Positions 1 through 9,244 of a stretch of DNA of 45,672 nucleotides are shown in pieces. The notes beneath the pieces are model-generated. The model saw nothing but the letters and a program-made list of their open reading frames with translations. It made no database searches and had not been told where the DNA came from. The DNA comes from Desulfobacterales bacterium (GTDB taxonomy: Bacteria; Desulfobacterota; Desulfobacteria; Desulfobacterales; SpSt-501), in the NCBI GenBank assembly GCA_030834695.1, contig JAUQXK010000109.1, forward strand, positions 1 through 45,672, written 5' to 3'. The translations under genes were made by a program, and so were the position numbers. Position 1 is the stretch's first letter; each line of letters opens with the position of its first letter.

Positions 1-242
1 CCGGCGAACAGCGCGGCGGCCCAGCGGTCGACGGGCGGGCATGCCGGCGTCGGCAGACCGGCAACGGGTTTTCCGGCCCAGGCATTGAGATCCAGGCACA
101 CGTCGCCGTCGCCGGTGGCGCGGCTCACCAGCGCTGCTGCCGAATAAAGGGCCTCGGTGTCCGCTCCGCCGAAGCGGCTGATGAACCTGGCGAAGTGCAG
201 GTCAAGCGCTGAAAACAGCTGGTTCGTGGTCCGATCAGTCAT
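1..242 (-). CDS. recD: RecD subunit of exonuclease V, N-terminal fragment (runs off the left edge)
   Basis: Eighty codons of the N-terminus are present; the rest lies beyond position 1. The ATG at 242..240 overlaps the end of recB by eight bases, so translation is probably coupled. The fragment reads MTDRTTNQLFSALDLHFARF and later DVCLDLNAWAG. This resembles the helical N-terminal part of RecD, where a short helical domain precedes the helicase core and a C-L-D-L segment is typical. RecD is the fast 5'-3' helicase of RecBCD, acting in the cytoplasm on double-strand ends. Walker motifs are not in the window, so the call rests on the N-terminal look and on following recB directly. Confidence 0.85.
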   Translation of the reverse strand, partial: MTDRTTNQLFSALDLHFARFISRFGGADTEALYSAAALVSRATGDGDVCLDLNAWAGKPVAGLPTPACPPVDRWAAALFA

Positions 243-3200
243 AGGCCGGTATCAGCGCCTCTGCCAACGCGTGAACCAGCCGGGGTTCGGGTCGGTTGCT
301 GAAAAGCCCGTAACCCGGCCCGAATTCGCAGCTGACTCCGCGCAGAAAAACATAGCACACCCCGCCGAAGTCTCGATCATATTCATAACCGGGAACCCTC
401 AGCCGCAGGTACTGGTGCAGCGCCAGGGTGTAAATGTGATACTGCAGGTCGTAGTGATGCTCGCGCATCGCGGCGCGAAGTTGGTCCCGGCGGTATGCTT
501 CCGGGGATGCGCCCAAGCGATTCGACTTCCAATCAACCAGGTAGTAACGTCCGCCGCTCTCGAATACCAAGTCGATGAACCCTTTCATGAAGCCGTGCGT
601 CGGTGCGAAGTGCAGGCGTTCGATGCCTTCGGCAGCCGGCGTCCCTGCAATTACCGAGGGTGTCCGGTGGCGCGCAAAAACCTCTTCCAGGAGATCTGGT
701 GTCACCCGATTCAGGGGGAAACAGAATTCCATCTCGCTGACGCGCCGGTCAAGGCTCACCTCGGACAGGCGCAGGGCCGATGCGCCCCCGAACAGCGGCA
801 TTGCGAGAACATCCGCGACCATGCTGCAGACGGGTTCTGTCCAGGACGGCTCGAACCCGTACTCGTGGAGTTTCCGGGAAACGACCGTTCGGGAATCCGG
901 CCGGGTGAAATCGAGCGTTTCGAAGATGGCGTGGAAAAACGTGCCGGCCCGAGCGCCGGCCGGGAAATTAACGATACCGGCACCGGCGGCGGGACTTGAA
1001 TCCTCCGCCGGGGCTTCGCCGGCTGCCGTCGGGTAACCGCCATCGCGGTCCGGCGCTTCGACGAAACCAGCCGACGCGAGAGCGGAATAGCTGGTCAGGG
1101 ATCTCGGCGGGGCGATGTTTCCGTGGAATTCGCGGCAGGATAGTAGACGGGACGCCCGCTCCACATCCTGAATTTTCGTTACCGGCCGATCCGGCAGGGG
1201 GCGGATCACGACGGCGCCGTTCGAGGCGGCGGAGAGATCGTGCAGGCGGCTCCGAACCTCATCGTCCCCGATGGAATTGAATTCGTCGCGCAGCCGTGCG
1301 ACCCAGTCGCACTCGACGTCGGTGTCCGCCGCGGAGGCGCCGGAACGCAACAGGTAGGCCAGCGCTGAGGTTTCGGCGGTGTTGATCCGGCCCCAGGCGA
1401 GATAACAGCGCTCCCGCGCGCGGGTCACGGCAACGTAGAGCATTCTCAGGTTTTCGGCCAGAACCTCGTTTTGGGCACGGATCCGGTTGGGCGACTCCGT
1501 GTCGCCGCTGATGTCGGCGGTCAACCGGTCGCCGTTTTCGGGGTCGTGAAAAAAAACATCGCCGCCTCTGATAGAAGACCCGGACCAGGCGAATGGGCAA
1601 AACACCACCGGATATTCCAGCCCCTTGCTGCGGTGGACGGTGACGATTTTCACGGCGAGTTCATCGCTTTCCAGCCGCAGCTGAGCTTCCTCGGAGCGTT
1701 CCCCGTGAGGGTCGATGCGGCGGCCGAGCCACGTCACCAGACCGGCCGGGCCGAGGTTTTCCTCCTCAGCGGCGCGGTGGACCAGTTCGGCCAGATGCAG
1801 CAGGTTGGTCAGACGGCGTTCGCCGTCCAGCCGCGAGAGAAGGCGCTGCTTCACCGCCTCGCCAGACAGGAATAGCCGGAACATGGAAGGGAATCCGCGT
1901 TCGTTCCACAGGCGGAAATACTCCCAATGCCTCCGGATGCGCGGCTCCCATGAGTCCGCGGCCCGGTCCCCCGCCGCGATCTCACCGGCGGAAACGCCCA
2001 GCACATGGGTGGCCAGCGCGGTTTTCAGTTTGGATGCACTTTGGGGTTCGGCGATGCTGGACAGTACGGCCATCAGCTCGTGTGCGTCGGTCGAGTCGAA
2101 CACGTTGGCCGTGCTGTAAATGACCGAAGGGACCCCAGCGGCGGAGAGATGGTCTTTCATCAACGCGGCCTGGTTGTTGGTCCGCACCAGCACGGCTATC
2201 TCGCCGGCCCGGAGGGCGGCGGGGCCGGTAGCGGCAAGTTGCTGGATTTCCGCGGCCACGGCGCGTGCAATCAGCGCCTGCGCATGCGCTTTGGTCAGGG
2301 CTTTCCCGTCGTCGCGGTGCCGCCGGGAATCCAGGTACCAGATGACCATCGGTGGATTCGCCGCCATCGCTGCGACATCGCCCCGGGCGGCCTGGCCCGG
2401 CGAGAAATCGATGCCGGGAAAAAGAAACGGAGCGGCCGATTGCGAAAAAAGCGTGTTGACCGCCTGCACCAGACCGGGCGCGGAACGCCAGTTGCGGGTG
2501 AGCGTGAAACGCGCGCCGGCTCCCTGCGCGGCGCGCAGGTAGGAAAAAATATCAGCGCCGCGAAACCCATAGATGGCCTGCTTGGGGTCGCCGATCATGA
2601 ACAGCAGGTGCGGCGACGACGAAAACAGCCGCGCGAAAACAGCGTACTGGAGGTCATCGGTGTCCTGGAACTCGTCCACCAGCGCGGCCTGGTAGCGCCG
2701 GCGCACGGCGCCGGCCAGTTCATCCCCCCTGCTGGTTTCCAACGCCCGGGCCACCCGTCGCAGGAGATCGTCGAAAGACATCAGCCCCTTTTCGGACTTG
2801 CGCCGTTCCAGTTCGGCCTGCACCACCTCTATCAAACGCGACTTGAGATAATGCACCTGCCCAATCATTTCCGGAACGAGCGCCTGCGTGGCTTGGAGAA
2901 GTGCTTCGCATGCGTCGAAAACCGGGTGCGACGGCGTCTGCCGGCGCCTGAGCGTCGCGCGGACAAGGTTCGACGTACTCAGCTTCGCAACGGCCGCCAC
3001 CGGCGGGAACGTTGAAGATTCATGCGCAAAATAGGCATCCATGGCCTCGACCAGACGCCGAACGGCCCGCTCTCGGCCGGACATTCCGCCGCCTTCCCCG
3101 AGCGTCAGGGTGCCGAAACGGGAACCGTTCAGCGGCGCGTCCATGAGAATGCGGCGCACATCGTCCCGTCCGGCCGGCCACCCGGCTGCAAGCTCTTCCC

Positions 3201-3849
3201 GCCGCCGCCGAAAGGCATCAAGGGTTGCGACCCGCAGGCCGGACTCGTCCCGCCGGGGGATCACCGCGAAGTCAACCGCTGTCGCTTTCCAGGCCAGTTC
3301 CATCAGACAGCCCGGACTTCCCAGGCTGCCTTGGGCAAATTGCAGGAACTCCGGCGCTTGGTCGCAGATCCAACGGCGCCAGAAATCCTCCACCACTTCG
3401 ACCAGGACCGGCACCTGGTCCCGGAGCAGCTCGGCATTGAAAGCGCTGGCGGTCTCGAACGCGTTTTCGTATAGAACCCGTTGGCAAAACCCGTGGATGG
3501 TGTAGATGGCGGCGCGGTCGAAGTCCATCAGCGCCTGGCGCAGCAGGAGTCCCGCCTGGACGGGACTGGGGTGCTCGGAAGCCAAATGCTGCAGGAGTTC
3601 GTCGTCTTCCGCGGGAGCCCCGGCAAAAACGTCGCGCGCCTTCGCCAGCCGCTGGTATATCCTGTCCCGCAGCTCGGCGGTGGCCGCGCGGGTGAACGTC
3701 ACCACGAGGATCTGCTCGACGGGCAACTGCTTCTCGAGCACCAGCCGGATGTAAAGCCCCTCGATGGTGAATGTCTTGCCGGTGCCGGCGGCTGCTTCGA
3801 TGAGGCTGACCCCTTTCAAAGGGGTGCGGATGAGGTCGAAGGGCGTCAA
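235..3849 (-). CDS. recB: RecB subunit of RecBCD: 3'-5' helicase and nuclease
   Basis: A 1204-residue protein, close to the usual RecB length. Visible motifs are Walker A AAAGTGKT (residues 19-26), Walker B DEFQDTD (392-398), GDPKQAIYGFRGAD (motif III), VHRSKGLEYPVVF (motif V) and VTRARER (motif VI). The C-terminal nuclease domain carries FIDLVF followed by VDWKSN with Asp1106 and Lys1108, the RecB-family metal-binding residues. It works with RecC and RecD to unwind and resect double-strand ends. The start is TTG (3849..3847), overlapping the stop of the upstream FlhB-like gene as TTGA. Starting here leaves only 18 residues before the Walker A segment, as in RecB. The stop overlaps recD. A rare TTG start and tight coupling suggest low, upstream-dependent expression. 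Confidence 0.97.
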   Translation of the reverse strand: MTPFDLIRTPLKGVSLIEAAAGTGKTFTIEGLYIRLVLEKQLPVEQILVVTFTRAATAELRDRIYQRLAKARDVFAGAPAEDDELLQHLASEHPSPVQAGLLLRQALMDFDRAAIYTIHGFCQRVLYENAFETASAFNAELLRDQVPVLVEVVEDFWRRWICDQAPEFLQFAQGSLGSPGCLMELAWKATAVDFAVIPRRDESGLRVATLDAFRRRREELAAGWPAGRDDVRRILMDAPLNGSRFGTLTLGEGGGMSGRERAVRRLVEAMDAYFAHESSTFPPVAAVAKLSTSNLVRATLRRRQTPSHPVFDACEALLQATQALVPEMIGQVHYLKSRLIEVVQAELERRKSEKGLMSFDDLLRRVARALETSRGDELAGAVRRRYQAALVDEFQDTDDLQYAVFARLFSSSPHLLFMIGDPKQAIYGFRGADIFSYLRAAQGAGARFTLTRNWRSAPGLVQAVNTLFSQSAAPFLFPGIDFSPGQAARGDVAAMAANPPMVIWYLDSRRHRDDGKALTKAHAQALIARAVAAEIQQLAATGPAALRAGEIAVLVRTNNQAALMKDHLSAAGVPSVIYSTANVFDSTDAHELMAVLSSIAEPQSASKLKTALATHVLGVSAGEIAAGDRAADSWEPRIRRHWEYFRLWNERGFPSMFRLFLSGEAVKQRLLSRLDGERRLTNLLHLAELVHRAAEEENLGPAGLVTWLGRRIDPHGERSEEAQLRLESDELAVKIVTVHRSKGLEYPVVFCPFAWSGSSIRGGDVFFHDPENGDRLTADISGDTESPNRIRAQNEVLAENLRMLYVAVTRARERCYLAWGRINTAETSALAYLLRSGASAADTDVECDWVARLRDEFNSIGDDEVRSRLHDLSAASNGAVVIRPLPDRPVTKIQDVERASRLLSCREFHGNIAPPRSLTSYSALASAGFVEAPDRDGGYPTAAGEAPAEDSSPAAGAGIVNFPAGARAGTFFHAIFETLDFTRPDSRTVVSRKLHEYGFEPSWTEPVCSMVADVLAMPLFGGASALRLSEVSLDRRVSEMEFCFPLNRVTPDLLEEVFARHRTPSVIAGTPAAEGIERLHFAPTHGFMKGFIDLVFESGGRYYLVDWKSNRLGASPEAYRRDQLRAAMREHHYDLQYHIYTLALHQYLRLRVPGYEYDRDFGGVCYVFLRGVSCEFGPGYGLFSNRPEPRLVHALAEALIPAYD

Positions 3850-4121
3850 GGCCTGTGTAGCTTCCCGTTCAATCGGTAAATGAATGCCAGGACTTCCGCC
3901 ACGGCGCGGTAAAGCTCCGGCGGGATTTCGGTCTCGATATCCAGAGCGCTCAACGTGGCTGCCAAATTGGGATCTTCATGCAGCGGCACGCCGTGCTCCC
4001 GGGCGACGGCGATGATGTTTTCAGCCACCTGCCCCCGGCCCTTGGCAACCACTCGGGGAGCTCCGTCTTTGACGCGGTCGTATCGCAGGGCCACGGCCCG
4101 GGGCGGCTTTTCCGATTTCAT
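3846..4121 (-). CDS. FlhB cytoplasmic-domain-like protein (FlhX/YlqH type)
   Basis: A 91-residue soluble protein resembling the C-terminal cytoplasmic domain of the flagellar export switch FlhB (EscU/YscU/HrcU family). It begins MKSEKPPRAVALRYD, which aligns by eye with the FlhB segment right after the autocleavage site (NPTH followed by A-V-A-L-x-Y). It continues VVAKGRGQVAENII, then AREHGVPLHEDPNLAATL and EIPPELYRAVAEVLAFIYR, all typical of FlhB. There are no membrane helices and no complete NPTH, so it resembles the cleaved fragment FlhB-CC. In the known family such stand-alone paralogues occur near a FliK-like protein, and the gene upstream here fits that. It overlaps the FliK-like stop (ATGA) and the recB start (TTGA). 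Its role inside a recBCD operon is unknown. Confidence 0.88.
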   Translation of the reverse strand: MKSEKPPRAVALRYDRVKDGAPRVVAKGRGQVAENIIAVAREHGVPLHEDPNLAATLSALDIETEIPPELYRAVAEVLAFIYRLNGKLHRP

Positions 4122-5257
4122 ATGCGCACATCCACCTGGGTTTCACCCGCGGAGCGCCAATCCTCGCTCACGAATCCGGCAATTTTCCGGGACGAAACCG
4201 ACACCTGAAAGGTTACGTGTTCAAAATACGGCGCCAGCGCTTCATGCACCTCGGACGCGTGACGATGGACCAGGTTCCGCATCCCCGGGTCGGAAACGAA
4301 GATGGTTACATTCAGCCGATGGCTCTGCAGGGTGAGATCGGCCCGGACGGCTCCCATCCGGTCGAGTTCAAGCAGGATCGCTGCGCGATGCCCCTCTTCT
4401 TTGCCGGCGGCCGGCCGGCGGCCGTAGGCGATTTTCAATTCCGCCTGGCAGCGCTCGCCCGGCATGGGCAGGGCAAAATGAACCATGTGGAAGGGGTGCG
4501 GCCCGGGGGCCGGCTGAGCCAATTGTTCCTGGCCGGCGCGGATATCGGCCAGCAATTCGGCTGCGGCCCGCGCCAAACCGGCGAATTCCCGGCTGTCATG
4601 CACCAGGTTCCGTCCGATGGCGCCTTCGAAAAAACCCTTGAGAAAAGCGAGCCGGGCTTTGAGGTCGGATGTCAGGATTCGCTCGGCCGACGCCATGCCT
4701 GTCCCGTCGGCTGTTTTCTTAAGCGCCGCCGCCAGATGGTGCTCAAGAAACAGCCCGGAATCCTCGCAAAAACCCTTGAGCCTGCTGGCAAGGGTTTCGG
4801 CGCTTGAACCCGGTTCAAATGGTTCGAGAAAATGCCGCAGCGCATCGGTGACCGGCCGGAGGTCGGGCGGCAGCTGCAACGGTTTCTGAGAGCCCGACAG
4901 ACGCTGGATGGCATCGGTCAACTGATCGATCCGCACCCGCACCTGTTGCAGGGATTCCAGCCCCGCCGCTTGTACCGGTCCCGCAGCCCGTGCGGCCGAT
5001 GACGCCGCCTCGCCGGGAGTTGGGACCAGTTGAAGGCTCAAACGTCCCTGGGTTTCCCGGACCATCACCCGCAGCTCATCACCTGCCGCCACCGGGAAGG
5101 CAATGTCCGCCATGGCCCGGAACCGACCCAGGTCCACCAGCGCCCGCCGGTTTTCGAAGGCTTCCAAAACTTTCACGTTCAGCAGGTCGCCAGGTTTCAA
5201 AGCGACGCTTTCCGGAAGGCTCCGCAGAATGTCGATGATCGAACCGATTTCCATCAC
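4118..5257 (-). CDS. FliK-like flagellar hook-length control family protein
   Basis: About 379 residues. The N-terminal 75 residues look beta-rich (MEIGSIIDILRSLPES, then LKPGDLLNVKVLEAFENRRA). A variable Ala/Gly/Pro linker and helical middle follow. The C-terminal ~85 residues, including ELDRMGAVRADLTLQSHRLN and NVTIFVSDPGMRNLVHRHA, have the pattern of the FliK C-terminal domain, in which a protein of secreted-ruler type contacts FlhB. The start is either GTG at 5257 (overlapping the recC stop as GTGA) or ATG at 5254; both are coupled to recC. The next gene is an FlhB C-domain homologue, so the two probably act as a partner pair. No other flagellar gene is in the window. Function in this context is not known. 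Confidence 0.8.
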   Translation of the reverse strand: MMEIGSIIDILRSLPESVALKPGDLLNVKVLEAFENRRALVDLGRFRAMADIAFPVAAGDELRVMVRETQGRLSLQLVPTPGEAASSAARAAGPVQAAGLESLQQVRVRIDQLTDAIQRLSGSQKPLQLPPDLRPVTDALRHFLEPFEPGSSAETLASRLKGFCEDSGLFLEHHLAAALKKTADGTGMASAERILTSDLKARLAFLKGFFEGAIGRNLVHDSREFAGLARAAAELLADIRAGQEQLAQPAPGPHPFHMVHFALPMPGERCQAELKIAYGRRPAAGKEEGHRAAILLELDRMGAVRADLTLQSHRLNVTIFVSDPGMRNLVHRHASEVHEALAPYFEHVTFQVSVSSRKIAGFVSEDWRSAGETQVDVRI

Positions 5258-8200
5258 ACCGGTCTCTCGCTGCTGGCAACATCCAAGAGCGGATCAAAAA
5301 TTTGGCGGCTCAACTCCTCGAATTCTCCCCCCAGGGGATCGCCGCTTTCGAAGCAGCGCCGGTAGTAAGGGTCCGCGCCCTCGCCCGTCTGAATCTCGTT
5401 GCCGTCCCAGATGCTGCGGGCAGCTCCCATGGCCCGGTTTGGAGCGGACGTTTCACGCAGGGTGCGGGCATACTCCAGCGATGACTTCGGGAAAAAGCAC
5501 AGCGGCCGCTCAAGACCCTTTCGATAGATGCCCAGAAGCGTCTCAAAAACGATCCGGCTGTCCGGGACCCGCTTCAGCCGCAGGGTGCGATCGGTGCAAA
5601 CGAAAACGCTTTCGCATTCGTCGTTTTCGGGACGGGCCAGGCAGAGCGCCAGATGCAGCAGCCATAGCTCCAGGTGGTCCTTAGCGCGGAGCTTGCCGAA
5701 GCGGTACCGCAGGCAGCCGTTGCCCGTCATCCCGTTGACCCGCGCCGACAGGCTGAACCCGGCGATGTCCCACTGCGCATCAATCGCCCGCGAGGAGGCG
5801 GCCGGACGCAGGGCGTCGAGGCGCCGGGCGAATCGTTCCACCTCGGCCCACAGATTGCTGAATTCCACCTCGCCCATCACCCCGTGGGGCAGCCGGCCGT
5901 CCGCGCGCATCGCCGCGAAAACCTCCCGGCGATGGAGGCCTCTCAGGCGCTGGTCAAGCATGCGGCAGCCCATGTCGAAACGATCGAGCCCTTCCAGGGA
6001 AAACGGTTCGCTGTCCGCCGCCGACCCCTCGGGTGGATCGAGACGCACCGCCAGCCTGTTTCGGACGAAGAATCGGGTCGGATTGGCGAAGAAAGCCGCC
6101 AGCTGTCCGAGATCCAGTCGGCTCCATGCGACCGCTTCCTCGTTCGTCAACAGGATCGGCTCGAGCACAAACGGCTGCGGTGCGACGGCACTGGCCGCCG
6201 CGGAACAGGCCTGCATGTCCTCTGCGGAGTAGCTGAAGAGGTCCGTTCCCTCCTGGAAATAATCGGCGGAAAACGCCTGCAGCCGGTGACGGGTGATCAG
6301 GCCTCCAACCGCCGGATCCGCAGGCAGGCCGTACCCTGACTGCAGCACATCGATGAGCTCGCTCACGACGACGGAGGGCGGCACGGCGCTGTTGTCTTGG
6401 AGGCTCTGTCCCACGTAGCTGATGTAAAACCGGCGGCGGGCGGACAGCAACGACTCGAGAAAGAGGTATTTGTCGTCATCGCGGCGCGAGCGGTCACCCG
6501 GTCGCGGCGCCTGGGCGATCAGGTCGAACGTGAGCAGCCGGTTTTCGCGCGGGTACGCATCATGGTTCATTCCAATGAGGCAAACCACTTTGAACGGAAT
6601 GGTGCGCATCGGAAGCATGGAGCAGAAGGTCACCCCTCCCGTCATGAACCCCCGGCCGGCGCCCTCCCTGTCGAGCCGCTCAGATAGGTACGAGCGCACG
6701 ACCTCCGCGGGGACTTCCGCAGTAAAGCCGGCCGATGCTGCCCGGTCGGCCATCTCGTCCAGCAATCGGCGGATACGCTGAAGGTCCGTTTGGGTTTCGT
6801 CGTCATCCGGGAAAAAGGCGGATAGCATGTCGCGGATGTCGCCGCGCCATTCATCCAGTCGCCGGGTCCGGCGCAACCGGCCGGAACAGGCAAATACCTG
6901 CTCCAGGAAATCCAGGAATGGGCCGATCACCCGCGCGTCGCTGCCCTCGATGGCGTCGTAACCGCGAATTCCATGAAAGATCTCGTCTTCCCGGGACGGC
7001 AGTGCATACCCCAGAAGCAGGCGATCGATTCCGGCCCTCCAGGTGTTCTGCGGATGCGCCGGAAGGCCTAGCGAAATTTGGGTGGCTTGATCTTCTCCCC
7101 AACAGATGCGCGCCGCCCGGACCCACCGCTCCACACGGTGCAGATGGGCGTTTTCCAGGCCGAAGCGCTTCAGCACCGCCGGAGCTTCCAACAGGCGCAG
7201 CACTTCGCCCGCGCCGAACCGGCTGTCCCGCAGATCGAACAGCAAGAAAAAGGCCCGAAGGCAACTGCTCTCCCGATGGGGGCCGCGGTCGGCAATGCTG
7301 AAAGGGATGCGCTGCCGGGGGGTGGCTGGAGCGCCGAACACCGCCGAGATGAAGGGAGCGTACGCTTCAATATCGGGAGTCATGACGATGATGTCGCCGG
7401 GCTCTAGTTGCGGATCCTCCTCGAACATCGCCAACAGTTGATCGTGCAGGACCTCGACCTCTCGCATGGGGCTGTGGCAGGCATGAATCTGAATGGATGG
7501 GTCGGCTGAAAGCCCCAGGTCCGGATGGGCGTCTCTAAGGTTCAGGATGTCGGACTGGATGCGGCTCAGGAGCGAATGCCCACCGGGTTCGACAAACGCT
7601 TCGGCTTGCTGGCCGTAAAATTCCGTGAGCACACCCAAGAAATTACGCCCGAGGGCGCCCAGCGAGGCAAGCAGCCGGTTGCCGAGCTCAAGGTGCAGGC
7701 GGTGCTCGACGCTTTCGAGCGCCCCCATCCGCCGTTGCGCATTTTGGACGGTGCGTTCGGAAACGATGTCGGCCCAATATTCGCGGCAGGGATTCACGCA
7801 GAAAACATGCACATCAACGACCCGTGAAATTTCTGCAAAGATGTCCAGGTGAAACCGGGGAAGATACGATACCCCGAACAGGAACACCCGCCGGGGCAGG
7901 GCCGCTAGGCCGCGATCGCCGCTGCGGACGGCCGCGGCCAGCAAGCGTCGTCGATGGACCCGGTGCGCTCCCGGCGTGAGCCGAACCAGCTCCCGCCAGA
8001 TCAACGCCTGCCAGCGCTGATGGTTCGCCCCCTCGATCTGTCCGGCCTCCCAACGATCAATCAGCTCGGGGCGGAAAACGAGGTACTGGTCGAAGAGGTC
8101 GGCGATCTTGCGCGAAAGCTGGTAGCGCTTCCTCCCTGCCGGATCTTCTGCCAGAAAATTTCGTAATGTCTCAAAATCGGGGTGGTCGGAATACGCATCG

Positions 8201-8502
8201 ATAAGCCCCATGATGCGGAAGGTCAGGACGTCGGGGTCGAAGGGCGACGGCCCGGTCGACCCATCGTTTGCTACCGCTTGGAACACCGCCTCCAGGAAAG
8301 AGTTGGGGAATGGAAACCGAACATTTCCGCTGATGCCGTTCAGACGGGCAAGCTCCAGCGACAGCCAGCGCTCCATGCCTCTGCTCTGGACGATGACAAT
8401 CTCTGGCGCCATAGCCGAGGCCAAAGGCACTCGCAGCATCTCCGCCAGGCGTTCAATCAACACCTCCATGCGGTTGCTGGTAAATATATAAAGTCCCGAC
8501 AT
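5254..8502 (-). CDS. recC: RecC subunit of exonuclease V
   Basis: A protein of 1082 residues from the ATG at 8502 (the frame stays open to a TTG at 8598). The N-terminus MSGLYIFTSNRMEVLIERLA matches the RecC opening in which L-x-x-Y-x-S-N-R-x-x-x-L is conserved, so the ATG at 8502 is preferred although its ribosome site is weak. Other RecC-like stretches are IVVQSRGMERWLSLELARLN, FGVSYLPRFHLDIFAEISR, LPMRTIPFKVVCLIGMNHDA and YPRENRLLTFDLI. RecC is a degenerate helicase/nuclease that recognises Chi and holds RecB and RecD together. The operon order here is ihf-like, recC, fliK-like, flhB-like, recB, recD, the core order recC-recB-recD being usual. Confidence 0.96.
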   Translation of the reverse strand: MSGLYIFTSNRMEVLIERLAEMLRVPLASAMAPEIVIVQSRGMERWLSLELARLNGISGNVRFPFPNSFLEAVFQAVANDGSTGPSPFDPDVLTFRIMGLIDAYSDHPDFETLRNFLAEDPAGRKRYQLSRKIADLFDQYLVFRPELIDRWEAGQIEGANHQRWQALIWRELVRLTPGAHRVHRRRLLAAAVRSGDRGLAALPRRVFLFGVSYLPRFHLDIFAEISRVVDVHVFCVNPCREYWADIVSERTVQNAQRRMGALESVEHRLHLELGNRLLASLGALGRNFLGVLTEFYGQQAEAFVEPGGHSLLSRIQSDILNLRDAHPDLGLSADPSIQIHACHSPMREVEVLHDQLLAMFEEDPQLEPGDIIVMTPDIEAYAPFISAVFGAPATPRQRIPFSIADRGPHRESSCLRAFFLLFDLRDSRFGAGEVLRLLEAPAVLKRFGLENAHLHRVERWVRAARICWGEDQATQISLGLPAHPQNTWRAGIDRLLLGYALPSREDEIFHGIRGYDAIEGSDARVIGPFLDFLEQVFACSGRLRRTRRLDEWRGDIRDMLSAFFPDDDETQTDLQRIRRLLDEMADRAASAGFTAEVPAEVVRSYLSERLDREGAGRGFMTGGVTFCSMLPMRTIPFKVVCLIGMNHDAYPRENRLLTFDLIAQAPRPGDRSRRDDDKYLFLESLLSARRRFYISYVGQSLQDNSAVPPSVVVSELIDVLQSGYGLPADPAVGGLITRHRLQAFSADYFQEGTDLFSYSAEDMQACSAAASAVAPQPFVLEPILLTNEEAVAWSRLDLGQLAAFFANPTRFFVRNRLAVRLDPPEGSAADSEPFSLEGLDRFDMGCRMLDQRLRGLHRREVFAAMRADGRLPHGVMGEVEFSNLWAEVERFARRLDALRPAASSRAIDAQWDIAGFSLSARVNGMTGNGCLRYRFGKLRAKDHLELWLLHLALCLARPENDECESVFVCTDRTLRLKRVPDSRIVFETLLGIYRKGLERPLCFFPKSSLEYARTLRETSAPNRAMGAARSIWDGNEIQTGEGADPYYRRCFESGDPLGGEFEELSRQIFDPLLDVASSERPV

Positions 8503-8607
8503 GAGTTCGCTGTCACGAATGATTTCGGAAGCCCGTTTCTGCCGAACGGTGTTGATGATGAAGGCGGGCCCGCCGGCAGCCAACCCAGTAACCGGCAACG
8601 GTTAGGA

Positions 8608-8916
8608 CTAACGCGATCCGCTTGAGGAGGGAAGATCGTCGTTGATTTTCTTTCGGAGCAAGTGAGAGCAGCGGAACGTAATCACTCTCCGGCCGGACAG
8701 CAGCATATCATCGCCGGTCGCCGGATTCCGCCCCCGGCGCTCCTTTTTCAACCTCACACAAAACTTTCCGAATCCGCTGACGAGAACGTCTTCACCATTT
8801 TCCAGCTTGTTCTTGATCAGCTCCAACAGAAGCTCCAGAAGTTCGGCGGCCCCGTTCTTGGGAAAGCCGAGCTCTTGGTGGATGGCATCCGCAATCTGCG
8901 CTTTGGTCAATGTCAT
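8608..8916 (-). CDS. ihfA: Integration host factor / HU family DNA-bending protein, IHF-alpha-like
   Basis: A 102-residue protein. It opens MTLTKAQIADAIHQELGFPK, typical of IHF-alpha helix 1, and has VSGFGKF followed by ERRGRNPATGDDM, the beta-arm tip with the conserved Arg-Asn-Pro that intercalates DNA. VITFRCSHLLRKKI closes the fold. IHF bends DNA sharply as a heterodimer; no beta subunit is in the window, so a homodimeric HU-like role cannot be excluded. A good AGGAG ribosome site lies about ten bases upstream. It is the first gene of the minus-strand run that contains recCBD, about 100 bases before recC, and may be co-transcribed with it. Confidence 0.93.
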   Translation of the reverse strand: MTLTKAQIADAIHQELGFPKNGAAELLELLLELIKNKLENGEDVLVSGFGKFCVRLKKERRGRNPATGDDMLLSGRRVITFRCSHLLRKKINDDLPSSSGSR

Positions 8917-8970
8917 GGGCGCCGGCTCCTGGGCTGCAAATCATTTCGATCTTCGCGCTGAATTCGAGCA

Positions 8971-8999
8971 AACCTACTTAAATTGTTTGGTTTTGTCAA
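8971..8999 (-). promoter_or_regulatory. Candidate sigma-70 promoter for the ihf-like gene and recBCD operon
   Basis: On the minus strand a perfect TTGACA (8999..8994) is followed after 17 bases by TAGGTT (8976..8971). That predicts a start near 8964 and a leader of about 48 bases ending in AGGAG before the ATG at 8916. The -35 element is perfect; the -10 is poor (3 of 6). Confidence 0.4.
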
Positions 9000-9244
9000 G
9001 GGCAGATAAAATGGACTGGTCCCCGTCCCATCCAACACGAAAGTTGACAATCAATCTCAAAAAAAAATTACACGGGAAGCCCTGTAAAGCCAAAGACGAT
9101 CGCTGCGCAGCATGCGGTGAGAGTGTTCGGCCGGAGACGTGCCAAAGCTTATTTATAAATTCGAGGCGGCGCGCGCATCGGATCGTTTTAGGTTCTAATT
9201 TGTTGTATTTCAATAGGATAAGTACTCGTCCGCTCCTCTGCTCC

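Noticed and set aside
9044-9072. TTGACA at 9044-9049 as a plus-strand promoter
   Set aside because: The bases at -10 distance (ATTACA, 17 bases on) match poorly, and it is more than 200 bases from the gene.
8974-9213. Open frame of about 79 codons on minus in the intergenic gap
   Set aside because: Overlaps the candidate promoters, atypical composition and no recognisable family content or ribosome site.
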